DNA of 64,000 bases from Adenophora triphylla var. japonica (lineage: Eukaryota > Streptophyta > Magnoliopsida > Asterales > Campanulaceae): assembly GCA_022495995.1 (NCBI GenBank), contig JAFEMH010001460.1, forward strand, positions 406,300-470,299, read 5' to 3'. The position numbers and the translations under genes are program-made. Of the stretch, positions 18,470 through 29,499 are shown in pieces (the stretch's first letter is position 1; each line of letters starts with the position of its first letter). The notes under the pieces were generated by a model. The model was not told the DNA's origin. It did not search any database and worked only from the letters and a program-made list of their open reading frames with translations.

Positions 18470-21135
18470 ATGGCTGGAGTTCCACTTGTTTTCATGTGTT
18501 ATTGGGGAGGAGATAATGAACACCCGTTTGAAGGTGAACATTTTGAAAGGGGACCAAAATGTGCACTTAGGGCTAAAACTCGGTGGAGTTACAAGAAGTT
18601 GATTAAAAAGTTAGCTAAGAAAATTGGGGTAGATCGAGCTATTATTCAGTTGCAAGTTACATGTAGATATCCTCATCTTGTCGCTCCCGGGATTATAAAT
18701 TACATTCCATTTGTATTCGACAATGATATGGGTACGGAAGTCATGTTTGATGTTTCTGCTCAGTTTGGTGGGTTGAGTAGCTTACAATTGTATGTTAAGA
18801 TTAATTTAGTTGATAATGTGAATGTTGAGGAGTTTGAAACCCATGAGGACCCATTACAAAATGAGTATGTTAATGACATGGATACCTTCCAGATGGGTTC
18901 TTTAAGCTGCTATAGTCAGAGGGATGCTGGAACAAGTACAAAAACATATGTGGGAGAGGAAGAGGAAGAGGAAGAGGAAGAGGAAGAGGAAGAGGGGGAG
19001 GAAGAGAGAGAGGAAGAGGGAGGGGGAGGGGGTGAGGGTGAGGAATTGTATAATCATGATGATAATGATTCAGATTATGAAGAAAATATTGGGTTGCTTC
19101 TAAATGAAGATCGTGACGATGGATATGATGATTGCAGTAGTCCTACTGATGATAGCGAGAATGAGGGTGAAGCTGGGGTGAGGGAAGATTTGGCGTTACA
19201 TTTGGTTGCTTACGAAGAACCACAACATCATGTGCATGAGAGAGTCGGGTATCAATTTTATCGTGATATTGGAGAAGGATTAGAGATATATGATGATAAC
19301 CAATATAACTTTGCTGAATGGAATGTAGAACATGATGAAATTGCCAAAGGTATTCGCTTTTCAAAGAAGACAGAGGTGCAGTATAAAATGAAGTTGTTTC
19401 ATATTAAGAAAAATCTGCGCTTCAAGGTAAAACGAAGCACAACCCGAAAGTGGACTATTGAGTGTTTGGTGAAAGATTTTCTGTGCAATTTTTATGTGAA
19501 TGTGAGTTTGAAGAATGCTGGGTATTGGGAAGTTACCGAATATAAGGGTCCTCATTCCTGCTTGGGAACTGAAATTAGCCAAGATCGTCAAAACCTAGAT
19601 GCTAAGTTCATAGGGCAAGAAGTTTTGGAACTGGTTAAGGCTGATCCCGAGTTGAAGATTGCACTAGTGAAGGCGGAAATAAAAAAAGGCTATGGGAAGG
19701 AAGTTACATATAGAAAGGCATGGTATGGCAAACAAAAAGCTATTGCAGAGGCATATGGAGACTGGTAAGAATCTTACATAAGATTGCCACGTTTGTTAGC
19801 AGCCATCCAAAAGTGGAACCCTGGAACCATTGTGGAGCATTCTGATCCTCCTCCTCCCGATGCTTTAGGAATGTCTGATCATGTGTTTTGGGCATTTGGA
19901 ACTTGTGTGGAAGCATTCTCTCATTGTCGTCCTGTTATTTCTGTTGATGGCACATTCCTGCATGGAAGATATAGAGGGGTTATTCTTATTGCCATGGGTA
20001 TTGACGCAAATGATAGTCTACTTCCTCTGGCATTCGCTATTGTTGAAAAAGAGGACTACCAAAACTGGTGTTGGTTTCTGTATCTTCTTTGCAAACATAT
20101 TGTTAAGGGTCATGAAGTTTGCTTGATATCAGATCGGCATAATGGCATCCTTTCCACGGTTGGAGACATTGCCAACTGGCCACGAAATGTTATGCACAGA
20201 TGGTGCATGTTGCACTTGCGAGCTAATTTTCTTAAAGCTCACAAGGGCATTGGATTGAAAGATCTTTTTTGGCGTGCTGTTAGCACCACCCAAGATAGAA
20301 AGCTTAAATGCTATCTGAGGCAAATTCATATCATCAACCCTGAGGCAACTAAATGGTTTGAGCACTTGGATGCTAGAAAGTGGACAATAGCTCACGATGG
20401 TGGATATAGGTACGACATTAAGACTACTAATTTGTCTGAAGTTTTTAATGGCGTTATGAAAGGAGCCCGGGGGATGCCTATTTCAGCAGTTGTTGAGACC
20501 TCATTCTATAGGTGTGTGGCATACTTTCAAGATAGACTCACTAAAGCAGTTAGTGCTTTAGGGGGAGATCCTAATGACATCCCACCACCAAATTCCACGC
20601 TACAATTCAGTGAGAGAATCGATCAAAGATACCGATACAACTTGACTAAGGCTGGGTTTCATCACGTCATAAGGTTTAACACTACGTCTGTGGGTGTTTA
20701 TAGCGTGACGACCAGGGTACGTGGTGAAAAAGGTGGAACATTCAAGTTGTGAGATTGGGTGATCGAACATGCACTTGTGGCAAATGGATGCAATATCATT
20801 ACCCTTGTTCGCATGTGCTTGTGTGTTTCCAAACGCAAAGTGTCGATGGTATGAGTTATATTCATCCTTTTTACAACCTTGGCACGTACTACAAGACTTG
20901 GAGTTGCTCTTTTCATCCAATCCACGACGAGGCCTATTGAAATATAGATCATATTGTCCCACGTTTTTACCCTAACCCGGACCATCGACGTGACCAGAAG
21001 CAAGGGAGACCCAAGTCAAGGCGACTGAGAAACTCTATGGATTGGCAAGTTGCAAAAAAAAAAAAAAAGAATCGTTGTGGGATTTGCAAGGTAGAAGGTC
21101 ACACGCGAAGGAGGTGTCCAACTCTTAGGCAGTAA
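18470..21135 (+). pseudogene. mudrA-type MULE transposase, broken
   Basis: Residues 1-110 form the N-terminal MuDR domain (FMCYWGG start). An acidic run of Glu and Gly follows at about 163-195. The MuDR DNA-binding region lies at about 300-420 (IRFSKKTEVQYKMKLF, GPHSCLGTEIS). The DDE catalytic part follows, with Asp in VISVDGTFL and Asp in LISDRHNGI, and a candidate Glu in TTNLSEVFNGV. The SWIM zinc finger CTCGKWMQYHYPCSHVL starts near 20767, and a CCHC knuckle CGICKVEGHTRRRC is at about 21076-21117. Breaks: an in-frame TAA at 19766-19768, a 2-base frame change near 20748, a TGA at 20938-20940 and a shift in the A tract near 21052. It would cut and join the MULE ends in the nucleus. Catalytic motifs persist, so the damage looks moderate. 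Confidence 0.9.
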
Positions 21136-22036
21136 GAGTTAATTGTTATTTGTATTTTTAGTTCTTAATTTAAGTACTGGAACTTTTAAGTATTGTTGTT
21201 TTATACGAACTTGTAATAAATTCAACTTTTGGTGGAATATGTCATCAAATATAGATGTAGTTGTGGAACTTGAAACGACCAAATGGGCCAAAAAGAGAGT
21301 TGTTTTGGTATTTTAGTAGAATTAGTGGAGTTGATTTGGGCAATGTCAATGTCAGTATTCCATACAAATGGGGCGACCGCACGGGTTTATGCGCGCGATC
21401 ACGCGAAGTTACTGGAAAAAAGGGGCGACCGCGCCATAAAGAGCGGCGATCGCACCCTTAGGGTGATCGCACCTGTAAGAGGGGCGACCACACCCCATAG
21501 AAAAACAAGGCGTACGTTTTTTGACTATACGTTGTTGACTAAGTTGAAGTTTGGATGAGATTAATTGTTTTGAGTTAAAGTATTGTTCCTTCGTCTCGCA
21601 TTATAAATGTATCATGTTGTAGCAAATAATTTATAAAAAACTGAAATAACATTAAAACAAATAGTTCCAATTAGTGATCACATCCCGATCACATAGGATA
21701 GAAATAACATTAAAACAAATAGTTCAAATTAGTGATCACATCCCGATCACATAGGATAGAAAATACAAGTTCAACAACTATTACATTAATCAAACAAAAT
21801 ATTTAGTAACCACTTCCAGGTGACATGAAAAACCCCTTCATGGAAAATCAGATGGTATGAAATCCTTATGGAATACCTGCAACGTAAATAAACTAATGTC
21901 ATTTGTTGAACAATCACTCACTCATAGTAGGATCCTAACAATTTTACCTTGAATACATTGGGGAGTGAGATGTTGAGATAATATGCTTTACGTGAGGGGG
22001 AGAAAACAACAACCTAAAAATTACAAAACAACATGA
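21136..22036 (+). other. MULE spacer with GCGATCGC-like cluster and a 60 bp duplication
   Basis: No gene. At 21365-21492 there are GGGCGACCGC, GCGCGCGATCACGCG and GGCGATCGCACC copies related to the TIR palindromes. At 21642-21761 a 60 bp unit (AATAACATTAAAACAAATAG ... CGATCACATAGGATAGA) is present twice in tandem. The rest is AT-rich and may be the 3' ends of the two facing genes. Confidence 0.6.
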
Positions 22037-22677
22037 TTAGATGGCAATATTAATACTAGGTTCGAGCTGTTCAAGTATCATAACATAACCAACATCTATG
22101 TCATTCGCGAACTCGCTCTCAATAAGCACCTTACGATGAATTGAAGCACCTATTGTTCCTATATGATCCTATCAATTTTACCTTAATTAGTAAGATAAGA
22201 CACATACTAATCATGCTAGAAAACATAGAAAACTCATATGCTAACCTTCAAAGTCACCATAGCGTCACCAAATTCATTTCGTGTGATGGTCTTGACAACA
22301 GCAACAACAACATTAATCCTATCAAAATTGATATATCCACCCTTGATAGTATTCAAAGGAATCATACCATCGCCATTGAGCAGTTCAAGTGCGGAGAGCC
22401 AAGGACTGCGTTGGAAATCTTTATTCTCCATGGGATCTTCAATTGCTCTCCGAACATACTCTTGGGTCGGAATCAGAGGTTCCTGAGAGGAAACGCTCTG
22501 ATGATCGAGGTTTTTCTTGAGCATCGCGTCCTGCACTAGACCAGCGGGACCAGGAATCAGACGCTCTAAAGAGGGTTGAGAGAGATTTATTTGAGAGAGG
22601 TTCGAGGGTTGAGGGGCAGATGTTTGGCCGGAGGAATGAGGACGTCGATTGGAATGGCGGGGGAGACTAGGATCCAT
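22037..22677 (-). CDS. HROB-like OB-fold gene captured by the MULE
   Basis: Exon 1 is 22677-22246 (144 codons), a GTTAGC donor follows, and exon 2 is 22168-22037 after an ATAG acceptor. The join is phase 0 and gives an uninterrupted 187-aa frame. Residues 1-65 are polar (PSLPRHSNRRPHSSG). Then come IPGPAGLVQDAMLKKNL and PTQEYVRRAIED...SPWLSAL, which resemble plant HROB proteins. The end has the OB-fold pattern VVVAVVKTITRNEFGDAMVT, then GTIGASIHRKVL. HROB (DUF4539 family) works with MCM8-MCM9 helicase in homologous recombination. This copy is short, lies within a MULE and may be a captured or truncated gene. The family call is from memory of conserved motifs; expression and function are unknown. 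Confidence 0.6.
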
Positions 22678-23164
22678 TTTTGGGTTTTGTATGAAGCATG
22701 TTATAATGAAACTGATCCTTTCTTTTAAAGGGGAAATTTAGATTTGATAAATCCGGCATTGGCAGTGCCGAATTTGTAAGTTAAGATAAATCCGGCATTG
22801 ACAGTGCCGGATTTGTCAGTTAAGATAAGATCGACATTGGCAGTGCCGGATTTGAACGTATATTTACTATTATATCTTCTTTTTTTCTAAAGTAAAATTT
22901 AATTTTGTTTATGAAATATTTGCTTCTATATAATATACTAGCACAAGTGAATATAAGTATTTTCTCCAATTCAAAATAGGACCATTTTGAACTTTCTTTT
23001 GGCTAATAAATAAAAAAGTATAATCAAACAAGAATAAATGTTTAGAACTCGCAGAAATCATAGCATAAGTATAATTACATCAAGATTCAGATAATTAAAG
23101 AAGTAATTAACCACTAACAAAGAAATTAACAACGAGTTTTAAAATTTAACAAACAGATCAATAT
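22678..23164 (+). repeat. MULE spacer with three copies of an ATCCGGCATTGGCAGTGCCG unit
   Basis: Copies at about 22751, 22793 and 22830 are each followed by a GAATTTG/GGATTTG and TTAAGATAA patch. TTGGCA/TGCCG gives local dyad symmetry. The array lies just upstream of the HROB-like gene start, so it could belong to its promoter. The remainder is AT-rich with no gene. Confidence 0.7.
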
Positions 23165-24317
23165 TCAATACTGACCACCATAGCTCGAGCCACCTCCCGG
23201 TGCTGGTGGCATCCGTCTGAGGAGAGTCTGGAGCAACCGAGTCTGCTCCTCCTGCTGAAAAGTCTGTTGTGCCCTCCAAGCCTGGGCCGCCTCAATCTCC
23301 GCATCCACGCGGGCGGATAGCTGCCCAAAATCTCCCCTCAGATCGCTAATCTGACTCTTCAGGGAGCCAACCTGCTGTGACAGATAATAAGCAGCCTCGG
23401 TCGGGTCTGCTCGCCATTCATCCTCCTCCTCCTCCTCCTCCCCATCATCATCATCATTATCATCATCAACCTGATGTCCCCTTGAGGACCCCTCACCTCT
23501 CTTTTCATTCTGACATTTAGTGGTGAGGGTGAACCTGTTAATCTTAGGACCTGTTCTAATGTCCTTGTTCACTCGGGACACGTTCAATCCCGCTTTGGCT
23601 ATCAGGGCTGTGATCAACAACGGGAAATTGTAGTTGGTATTGGCCATATCCTTAGCTGTGTGCCATATCTCATTACAGATTATTTTCCCGAAGTCAATTT
23701 TTTTTTCCAGTTACAATCATGTGCATAAGAAATGCACGCCTCCAATTCACCTCATTAAAATACGAGGAGGAGAGGATCCACTCACAAATAAATCTATGAA
23801 TCACCTTCATCCAATCGTCCATGTCCCGGGCCTTTATAATTACACCCTTCTTCACAGAGTTCGGGTCAATTTCCCCGAAAGTCGGAGCTAGCACATACAG
23901 ATTCTCCTTAAAATTTTTCTCAATCCTCTCCATCTCTTTCGTATACTCACACCTATCCTCCTCAATGTCAGAGGCTAATCCGTAATATTGACTAATCACC
24001 TCCCTAGAATAGTTTAACTGCACTCCCCGCACAGATGACACCCCCGTGTTCCCCATTTCAAAAACATTGGCATAAAATTCTTTTACTAAAAGCGCGCATC
24101 CTAAGTTTGTGGGCTTACTCCCCAACTTTTCCCATTTGTATTGGTTAACATAGTTGTCGACATACAAGCCTTTAAAATCAAATTCCCTCTCTGGGTTGAA
24201 GGACTTGCATTCGTATAGCTCAAAGAATTGTTAAGCCTTATACCCAACAAATTTAGTTCCATCAAACGGGAGACCGACGGGAGGGGTGGTAGTGTTTCGT
24301 GCTCTTTTTTGCGCCAT
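23165..24317 (-). pseudogene. Transposase_32 (putative plant transposon protein) gene, broken
   Basis: The start is the ATG at 24317 (MAQKRARNTTTPP). The body matches the plant family known as putative plant transposon protein. It has EREFDFKGLYVD, LLVKEFYANV, VRGVQLNYSREVISQYYGL, the stretch DMDDWMKVIHRFICEWILSS, and after a frame change IDFGKIICNEI and FPLLITALIAKAGL. The C-terminus is acidic (Asp/Glu run) and then a Gln-rich coiled stretch ending GGSSYGGQY. An in-frame TAA near 24230 and a one-base shift in the nine-A run near 23700 break it. The family's biochemical role is unknown to me; it is usually found in transposons. Confidence 0.75.
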
Positions 24318-24639
24318 TATAATAGTAAATCAAAACTCAAAAATACAGATTTGAAGCTTACTTGGGAGTGGCCGGAATTTCACCAGAGTTTTCACCTTGA
24401 AAATCAAATGCTCACCCTTTGTCTCTTCCAAATACACCTCTTAACCTTGAATGGAGTTTTGAAACTGGTTGATTGGTTGATTTTGTGGTTGAAAGTGATT
24501 GATTTTGAGATTTGAGGATTGAAATTTTAGAGAGAGAGAGAGAAGTGGGCGGCTGGGTGAGAGAGGATAGAGAAGGGTTTTTTGTTTGAGAGAGGGGAGG
24601 GTTTTTTGATAAAACTGTGTTCTTGGGAATTTCGCATAG
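24318..24639 (+). other. upstream region of the Transposase_32 gene
   Basis: No gene. On the minus strand it would hold the promoter and leader; it contains a GAGAGAGA tract near 24530 (CT-rich on the gene's strand). Confidence 0.4.
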
Positions 24640-24840
24640 GGCGCGATCGCCCATTAATTAGGGAGCGATCGCGCCTTTTCTCTGGAAAAAGAGGGCAATC
24701 GCTCGTATTATTGGGGTGATCGCTCGACCTCTGCATTATTGTTTTTCCAATTAAAAAAAATAATAATAAAATCCGAAATTTTCAACACCGGATTACAGTA
24801 GGCGCGATCGCCCGATATTTATGGAGCGATCGCTCTCTTG
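24640..24840 (+). repeat. paired GCGATCGC cluster between MULE genes
   Basis: GCGCGATCGCCC, GGAGCGATCGCGCC, GCAATCGCTCG, GGTGATCGCTCG, then GGCGCGATCGCCCG and GGAGCGATCGCTCTC occur in three pairs about 20-25 bp apart, plus an ATCCG/CCGGAT patch. They are the same motifs as the MULE ends. Confidence 0.75.
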
Positions 24841-24872
24841 TCCGTTCCACTTGTATGTAGTATATAACTTAC

Positions 24873-26096
24873 CACACCCTCAAAACTAGTTGAACGTGGC
24901 CTGAACCCTAGTCCCTCCACATTAGACGAATTCTGGATGAACGATCGAGTAATACTCCTATACCATCTCATATAGGGGTGACGGTAACTCATATCCACTT
25001 CACCAAACTCTCCATCAACGACATTAATCGCCCGTTCATTCCACATTTCTATGTGCGGACCATGTTCTTGCATCTAGTTAACGGCTGACCGACCTCGCCA
25101 ACTAATCCGATGCAGGTCCAAACTAGTGTCGCAGTCATCAGGCACACCTTGAACCATCCCAAACTGCCGCATTACGCGATCTGGCAAGTGCCATTCAACC
25201 CTCTCAAAGCAGATGAGGGGCACCTTTGCCCTCCATATAGCTTGCCCCTGAAGGCAGAAATTCGGAGCTATCACACCGTTATATGGCTGCCACACAACCT
25301 GATCCTCGTTCATATATGACAATTGGTCTCGGTAGCCTTGCAGGTTATGGGCAGTCACAGAAATGGGGCCTTTCACCTACATATGAAACAACTGACATAA
25401 AAATAATGAGTAAAAAAGCGATAAATTACAAAACAGATCATTTACAAAATGAAGTAATTGAAATATACCTGCAACCCACTGGTAATGTCCCATTAAGTTT
25501 TATTTCTATATGTCTCCTAGGTTGTGTACACAACAACCTCTCCCATGCCCAAAGCTATGAAAAAAATTGTCATTACGTACAAAACAGATTAAGTCCACTA
25601 GCATAATGTAATAAAATATAATTGACATACATGTACAATGGTCAAGAAGCCACCACACCCTTTCGAATCGTGCTGAGATGCTACACACATCTCCCTATAC
25701 AAGAAGGCCAACGCTGCACTACCCCAATTGTACTCACCAATATTATTTATTTCCCTAAGAAGTGAAAGGTACATCAACTTCACTAGGTTATCAGACGAGT
25801 CGAGCATAATGTATGACCCCAATAACAAAAAAAATGTAGGCTCGAGTATATGTCCCAATCATATACTAGGATGCATTATTGGGAAGCTGATCAAAAAGTG
25901 GGAAGTGATCTAGAACCCATCTCATAGACACCATTCCACCTTTTTTGATGTCTGCGTGAGATATTGTAACCCCAAATAACTTCCCAACAATCTCAACCCA
26001 TTCCCCCTTACTCCTACTAGTTTCTGAACTAGTCACAGCCAATCTGTCTACAAGAAGACCACACAATATACCAATATCCTCTAAGGTGATGGTCAT
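24873..26096 (-). pseudogene. MULE PMD gene, 3' part
   Basis: The reading continues from 38906-39215 across the E2 insertion: TITLEDIGILCGLLVDRL follows directly on HTFHLPVGEM when E2 and one GTCAT copy are removed. Further motifs are MYLSLLREINNIGEYNWGSA, LWAWERLLCTQPRRHIEI (exon about 25558-25471), QVVWQPYNGV, GQAIWRAKVPLICFERVEWH and VMRQFGMVQGVP. YRHPYMRWYRSITRSFI closes the region, ending at a GTAAGT donor at 24872. An in-frame TAG at about 25076-25074 (a position normally Trp-like) is a second lesion. This is the aminotransferase-like plant mobile domain, of a different subfamily from the E1 copy (LEDIGILCGL here, PYDFAVITGL there). Confidence 0.85.
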
Positions 26097-26257
26097 TGTG
26101 AGTACCCCGATCCGAACCCATGATTTGGATCCACTTTAATTAAAATTTGGGCTTCTATAATTGCTAAAAGGCAATATTTAGTCCAAAAAACCCCAACAGC
26201 CCATCAGTCCATTGGGCCTGCCAAGCTTTCGGCCCAACATGGCCAAAAGGAGTACGC

Positions 26258-26342
26258 TGTCGTCCGACATAGAAGTCACTAAGGCGGTTTAACTGCCCTT
26301 GTCGTGCGACATAAGACTCCCCATCAGCCTGCCTATAAATAC
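26258..26342 (+). promoter_or_regulatory. E2 LTR promoter: two palindromes and TATA box
   Basis: TGTCGTCCGACA begins at 26258, TGTCGTGCGACA at 26300 and TATAAATAC at 26334. The spacings of 76 and 34 bp match the E1 and solo LTRs. Confidence 0.65.
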
Positions 26343-27650
26343 AAGGCATGGCTGATCATTTTAGAGGACTTGAGAGTGAATATTGGGGAGGATACCAGGA
26401 ATATAAGGGAAACTCTGTCCAAATAGAGTCTCTCTCTCTCTCTCTCATACACACACTCACCTCCCTCCTCACACACACACACACACTTCAAGGCCAAGAC
26501 CTAAAAAAAGCTTCCTTTGTTGGTGTGTAGAAGGGGTAGACACCATACTATTGGTGATCTCACCTTGTGGACTACAATAGGTAGACCCTAAACCCTTCTC
26601 CCTCTTTAAATAAAGTCTTTAATACATTTATAATACATTGCATGCTTACTTGCTTTAATATTATGTAAAAATCGGGATTTTTGCATGATAAAGGTGGTGG
26701 AGAAGTGAATCTTCAATATTCACTTCTCCCCACCTCAGACCTGGACATTTGGTCATCTTAGGATCAATAAAGGTTCAATCTTTACGCATTTGCATTGAGT
26801 TAGGAGGAGATGGCTACTTCAAAGTGGCCAAAAATATGTGATTCATCACATTTGGTCACTAAAGCCATGTGATCCTCCCATAATACTCCTATATTATTGT
26901 TATATTACTGTTTACAGTAGTTAAATATGCTTGGTTTGCCTTGGGGAACAAAGGGAAACAAACAGGGCGAAGGGCACAGTAAATGGCCTATCTATGTCGG
27001 GCGACACAGGACTCCATGGAGATCCTGTGTCATAAGATATAGAGATCCCAGAAGGCTATAAAGCCATTCTTGGACTTCAGATCTGTCCAGTTTATTCCCT
27101 TTGCCACTCAGAGATTTCCTTAGCATTCTCGTGGCTCATAAGCCACTATTTGAGTGCCTACGATCTGTTTGGGTGCGATTTATTGGAGGCGGATCGTCAT
27201 ATGACATGGATAACTTCGGATGTTCCATGTCACATGACATCCGTATCATTCAAAGTCTATCGTGACTTTGCTCACTCCCGACAATCCCAAACTGATTTTA
27301 GATCTTCAAATAGTGTCTTGAATGAGTTAAATAAAATGTCATTCCAGTTCCAGAAATAGCTTGGTCATTGTAAAAGACAATCTGACCAAGAGGTATCATG
27401 TCGTGCGACACCCTCTTCCTAGGAGGTCCTGTGTCGGACGACATCCAAGCTCTCTGGGCAGATTGTCTTACCTTCTGCCTTGTTTTTGACAATCATAATA
27501 TGTAAAAGGGGTGTGGCCCCCTGTCATGGCTCACAAACTGTACTCAACTTTCATATTATCAATGGAAATGTCAAATTTGCATGTTTTACACATCGACACA
27601 TATTGCACACACACTTTGAATATCCAAAATTGTCCAACGTTGATTGAAAG

Positions 27651-27697
27651 TCTCGAAAGAGGCGTGTTGGGTGAACTCTCTAGTTCTTCCCAAACAC
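27651..27697 (+). other. U5 double hairpin of E2
   Basis: Hairpin A is TCTC-GAAA-GAGG (27651-27662), with a GNRA-type loop. Hairpin B pairs GTGTTGGG (27664-27671) with CCCAAACAC (27689-27697), leaving one bulged A. The 3' LTR repeats it near 38664-38710. Confidence 0.6.
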
Positions 27698-27893
27698 ATA
27701 ACCAGACTCCCGGACTCAAAATCTCTCAAAATAGGTTTTTCAATGTTTTCCTCTAAAAACGGTGTGGCGACTCCCAAAACCGAAGTTTTCAAAACTCATC
27801 GTATCATTTTCAACACATTAAAGACTCTTTCAAAAAAAAAAGGGAGAAAATGATAATTTGATATCATCTTTTTTCGGGTGAGCGTTCATTCAG

Positions 27894-27912
27894 TGGCGAC
27901 TCTGCTGGGGAC
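27894..27912 (+). promoter_or_regulatory. primer-binding site of E2
   Basis: TGGCGACTCTGCTGGGGAC lies one base after the LTR end. It is the Ogre/Tat type and differs from E1 at one position. Confidence 0.85.
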
Positions 27913-29499
27913 ATTGAAAAACTTTTTCTTCTAAAAAATGAAGACGATACTCGGTATATAGGTGGAAACCACTAACCTTCCTGTATCGCTCCCTAACCCG
28001 GGGCTTGGGATAAATGGTGGTCTAACAATCCCACGTACCAGTATCATTCTTCTATTTTCTAAAAAAAAAAAACAAAAGAGAAAAGTTTTTCTTAAGAGAG
28101 TCTAACTTTCTTCAAATCAACTTGGACAATTTCGAAATTCACCTTGTGTGTACATTTGTGTCATTTTGTGTGCTCAAATGCACCTTGCCATGCTTTGGTA
28201 TGTGACACTATTGGAAGTCGGGGCTTCCCCTTTTGCAATTTGCTCTTCCCGTTGATCAGAACAGGGCGGGATGGCGCTGGACTACAGCTACTGGTAAATT
28301 ATGACATTTGGGGAAGTCCCCTTTTGTCATGCTTTAACTCATTCTCTTGTTTTTTCTTTGCATATTGCATAAAAAAAAAGAAAAAAAAATCTTTTACAAA
28401 AAAAGCAAAAAAAAAATAATATATATTTTCCTAGAAAATACCTTCACACTACTCGCACGCTACCTGCACATAGAGTTAGAACCCGGGAGTGTACGGACGG
28501 CATTGCGGAAAGCGACGTGTTTCGCTGACATTTGAGCACCTAAAGTCCTCCTAGCCAGTGAGTCAGCCAACACTTGTCCGTGACACACTTTCTACCGTGA
28601 CCGGTTGGTTTTTGGCCAATGCTTTTCAAAACATTTTAAACTCGGTTTTCAAAATTTTCTCACAAAGTCCGAGTCATGCTTCGTCTCCAAAAATCTTGGC
28701 ATACTCTCCCTCTTCATGTCGGAATTACGACATAATTCAAACGTAAGTACACGTTAAGATCTCTACATATCTCGACGTAGGTACATATCGATTTCTCAGC
28801 TTGGCTTCGAGAGAGGTCATGACGCGTTCTCGACATGTGTCAACGCGGGACCATGTCGAATTCTTAACGCATACTAACAAGGGTTATACCGAAATTTCGC
28901 CACCAAGTGACGAGAGGCCATGCCAGATTTTTCAACTCCAAACAAGGAGAGGTCATGCCCAATTCTTCCAGGGTTTTACCTGTAAATTGCGGTCTCGTAC
29001 AATCAAACGTACTTTTGACCCTCTCTCCTCCCGAGTTTAGACGTTGACTTGGACTTGGTTTTGAAAACCCCGAGTTTGACTTGTTTTGGCTCGTATGCCC
29101 ATAGGTTCGTTCTCCCTTTCGATTGGTGGGTTCCACGTGCCCTATAGGACCTCTGCCGGGATTGTCCGTCCCGGAGGTGCAATACAGGTGGAATACAGGG
29201 GGTCTATAAATGTAGTGATGGAACCCACTAATCCAGGAATAGCGTAGAATGCGAAAAAGAAGGTTTCCCCCTTTTCCAACCATTCCTAGGATTAATAAAA
29301 TCATTTTTAAACAAAAAAAAACATAAAAAAAAAATATATATAAAAAAAGAGCATATGCATGAGTCCGTCCTCAGCCTATCCTCTCCCCTACCTAAAGCCA
29401 TTCTCTCCCCTTTCAGCGAGCAAGTATTGGGTCAGAGTTCCGGGTGGTCGGTTAATCAGTTTCTCTCCAGTCAGGGGTTCATTTCCAGCAGTCTCAGAA
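27913..29499 (+). other. E2 leader, non-coding
   Basis: No credible gene. It contains A-rich tracts (28065, 28370-28430, 29315-29350) and GAGAGGTCATGCC-type repeats near 28810-28960, also seen in the E1 and E3 leaders. Confidence 0.6.

Larger units (their letters stand above)
26097..27892 (+). repeat. E2 5' LTR
   Basis: Starts TGTGAGTACC and ends GAGCGTTCATTCA. It holds two palindromes plus TATA in U3, a CT/CA microsatellite near 26430-26485, further palindromes at 26995, 27195, 27228, 27399 and 27432, and the U5 double hairpin. Confidence 0.95.

Noticed and set aside
19143..19591. Minus-strand frames across the transposase
   Set aside because: Shadows of the mudrA coding strand with no domain.
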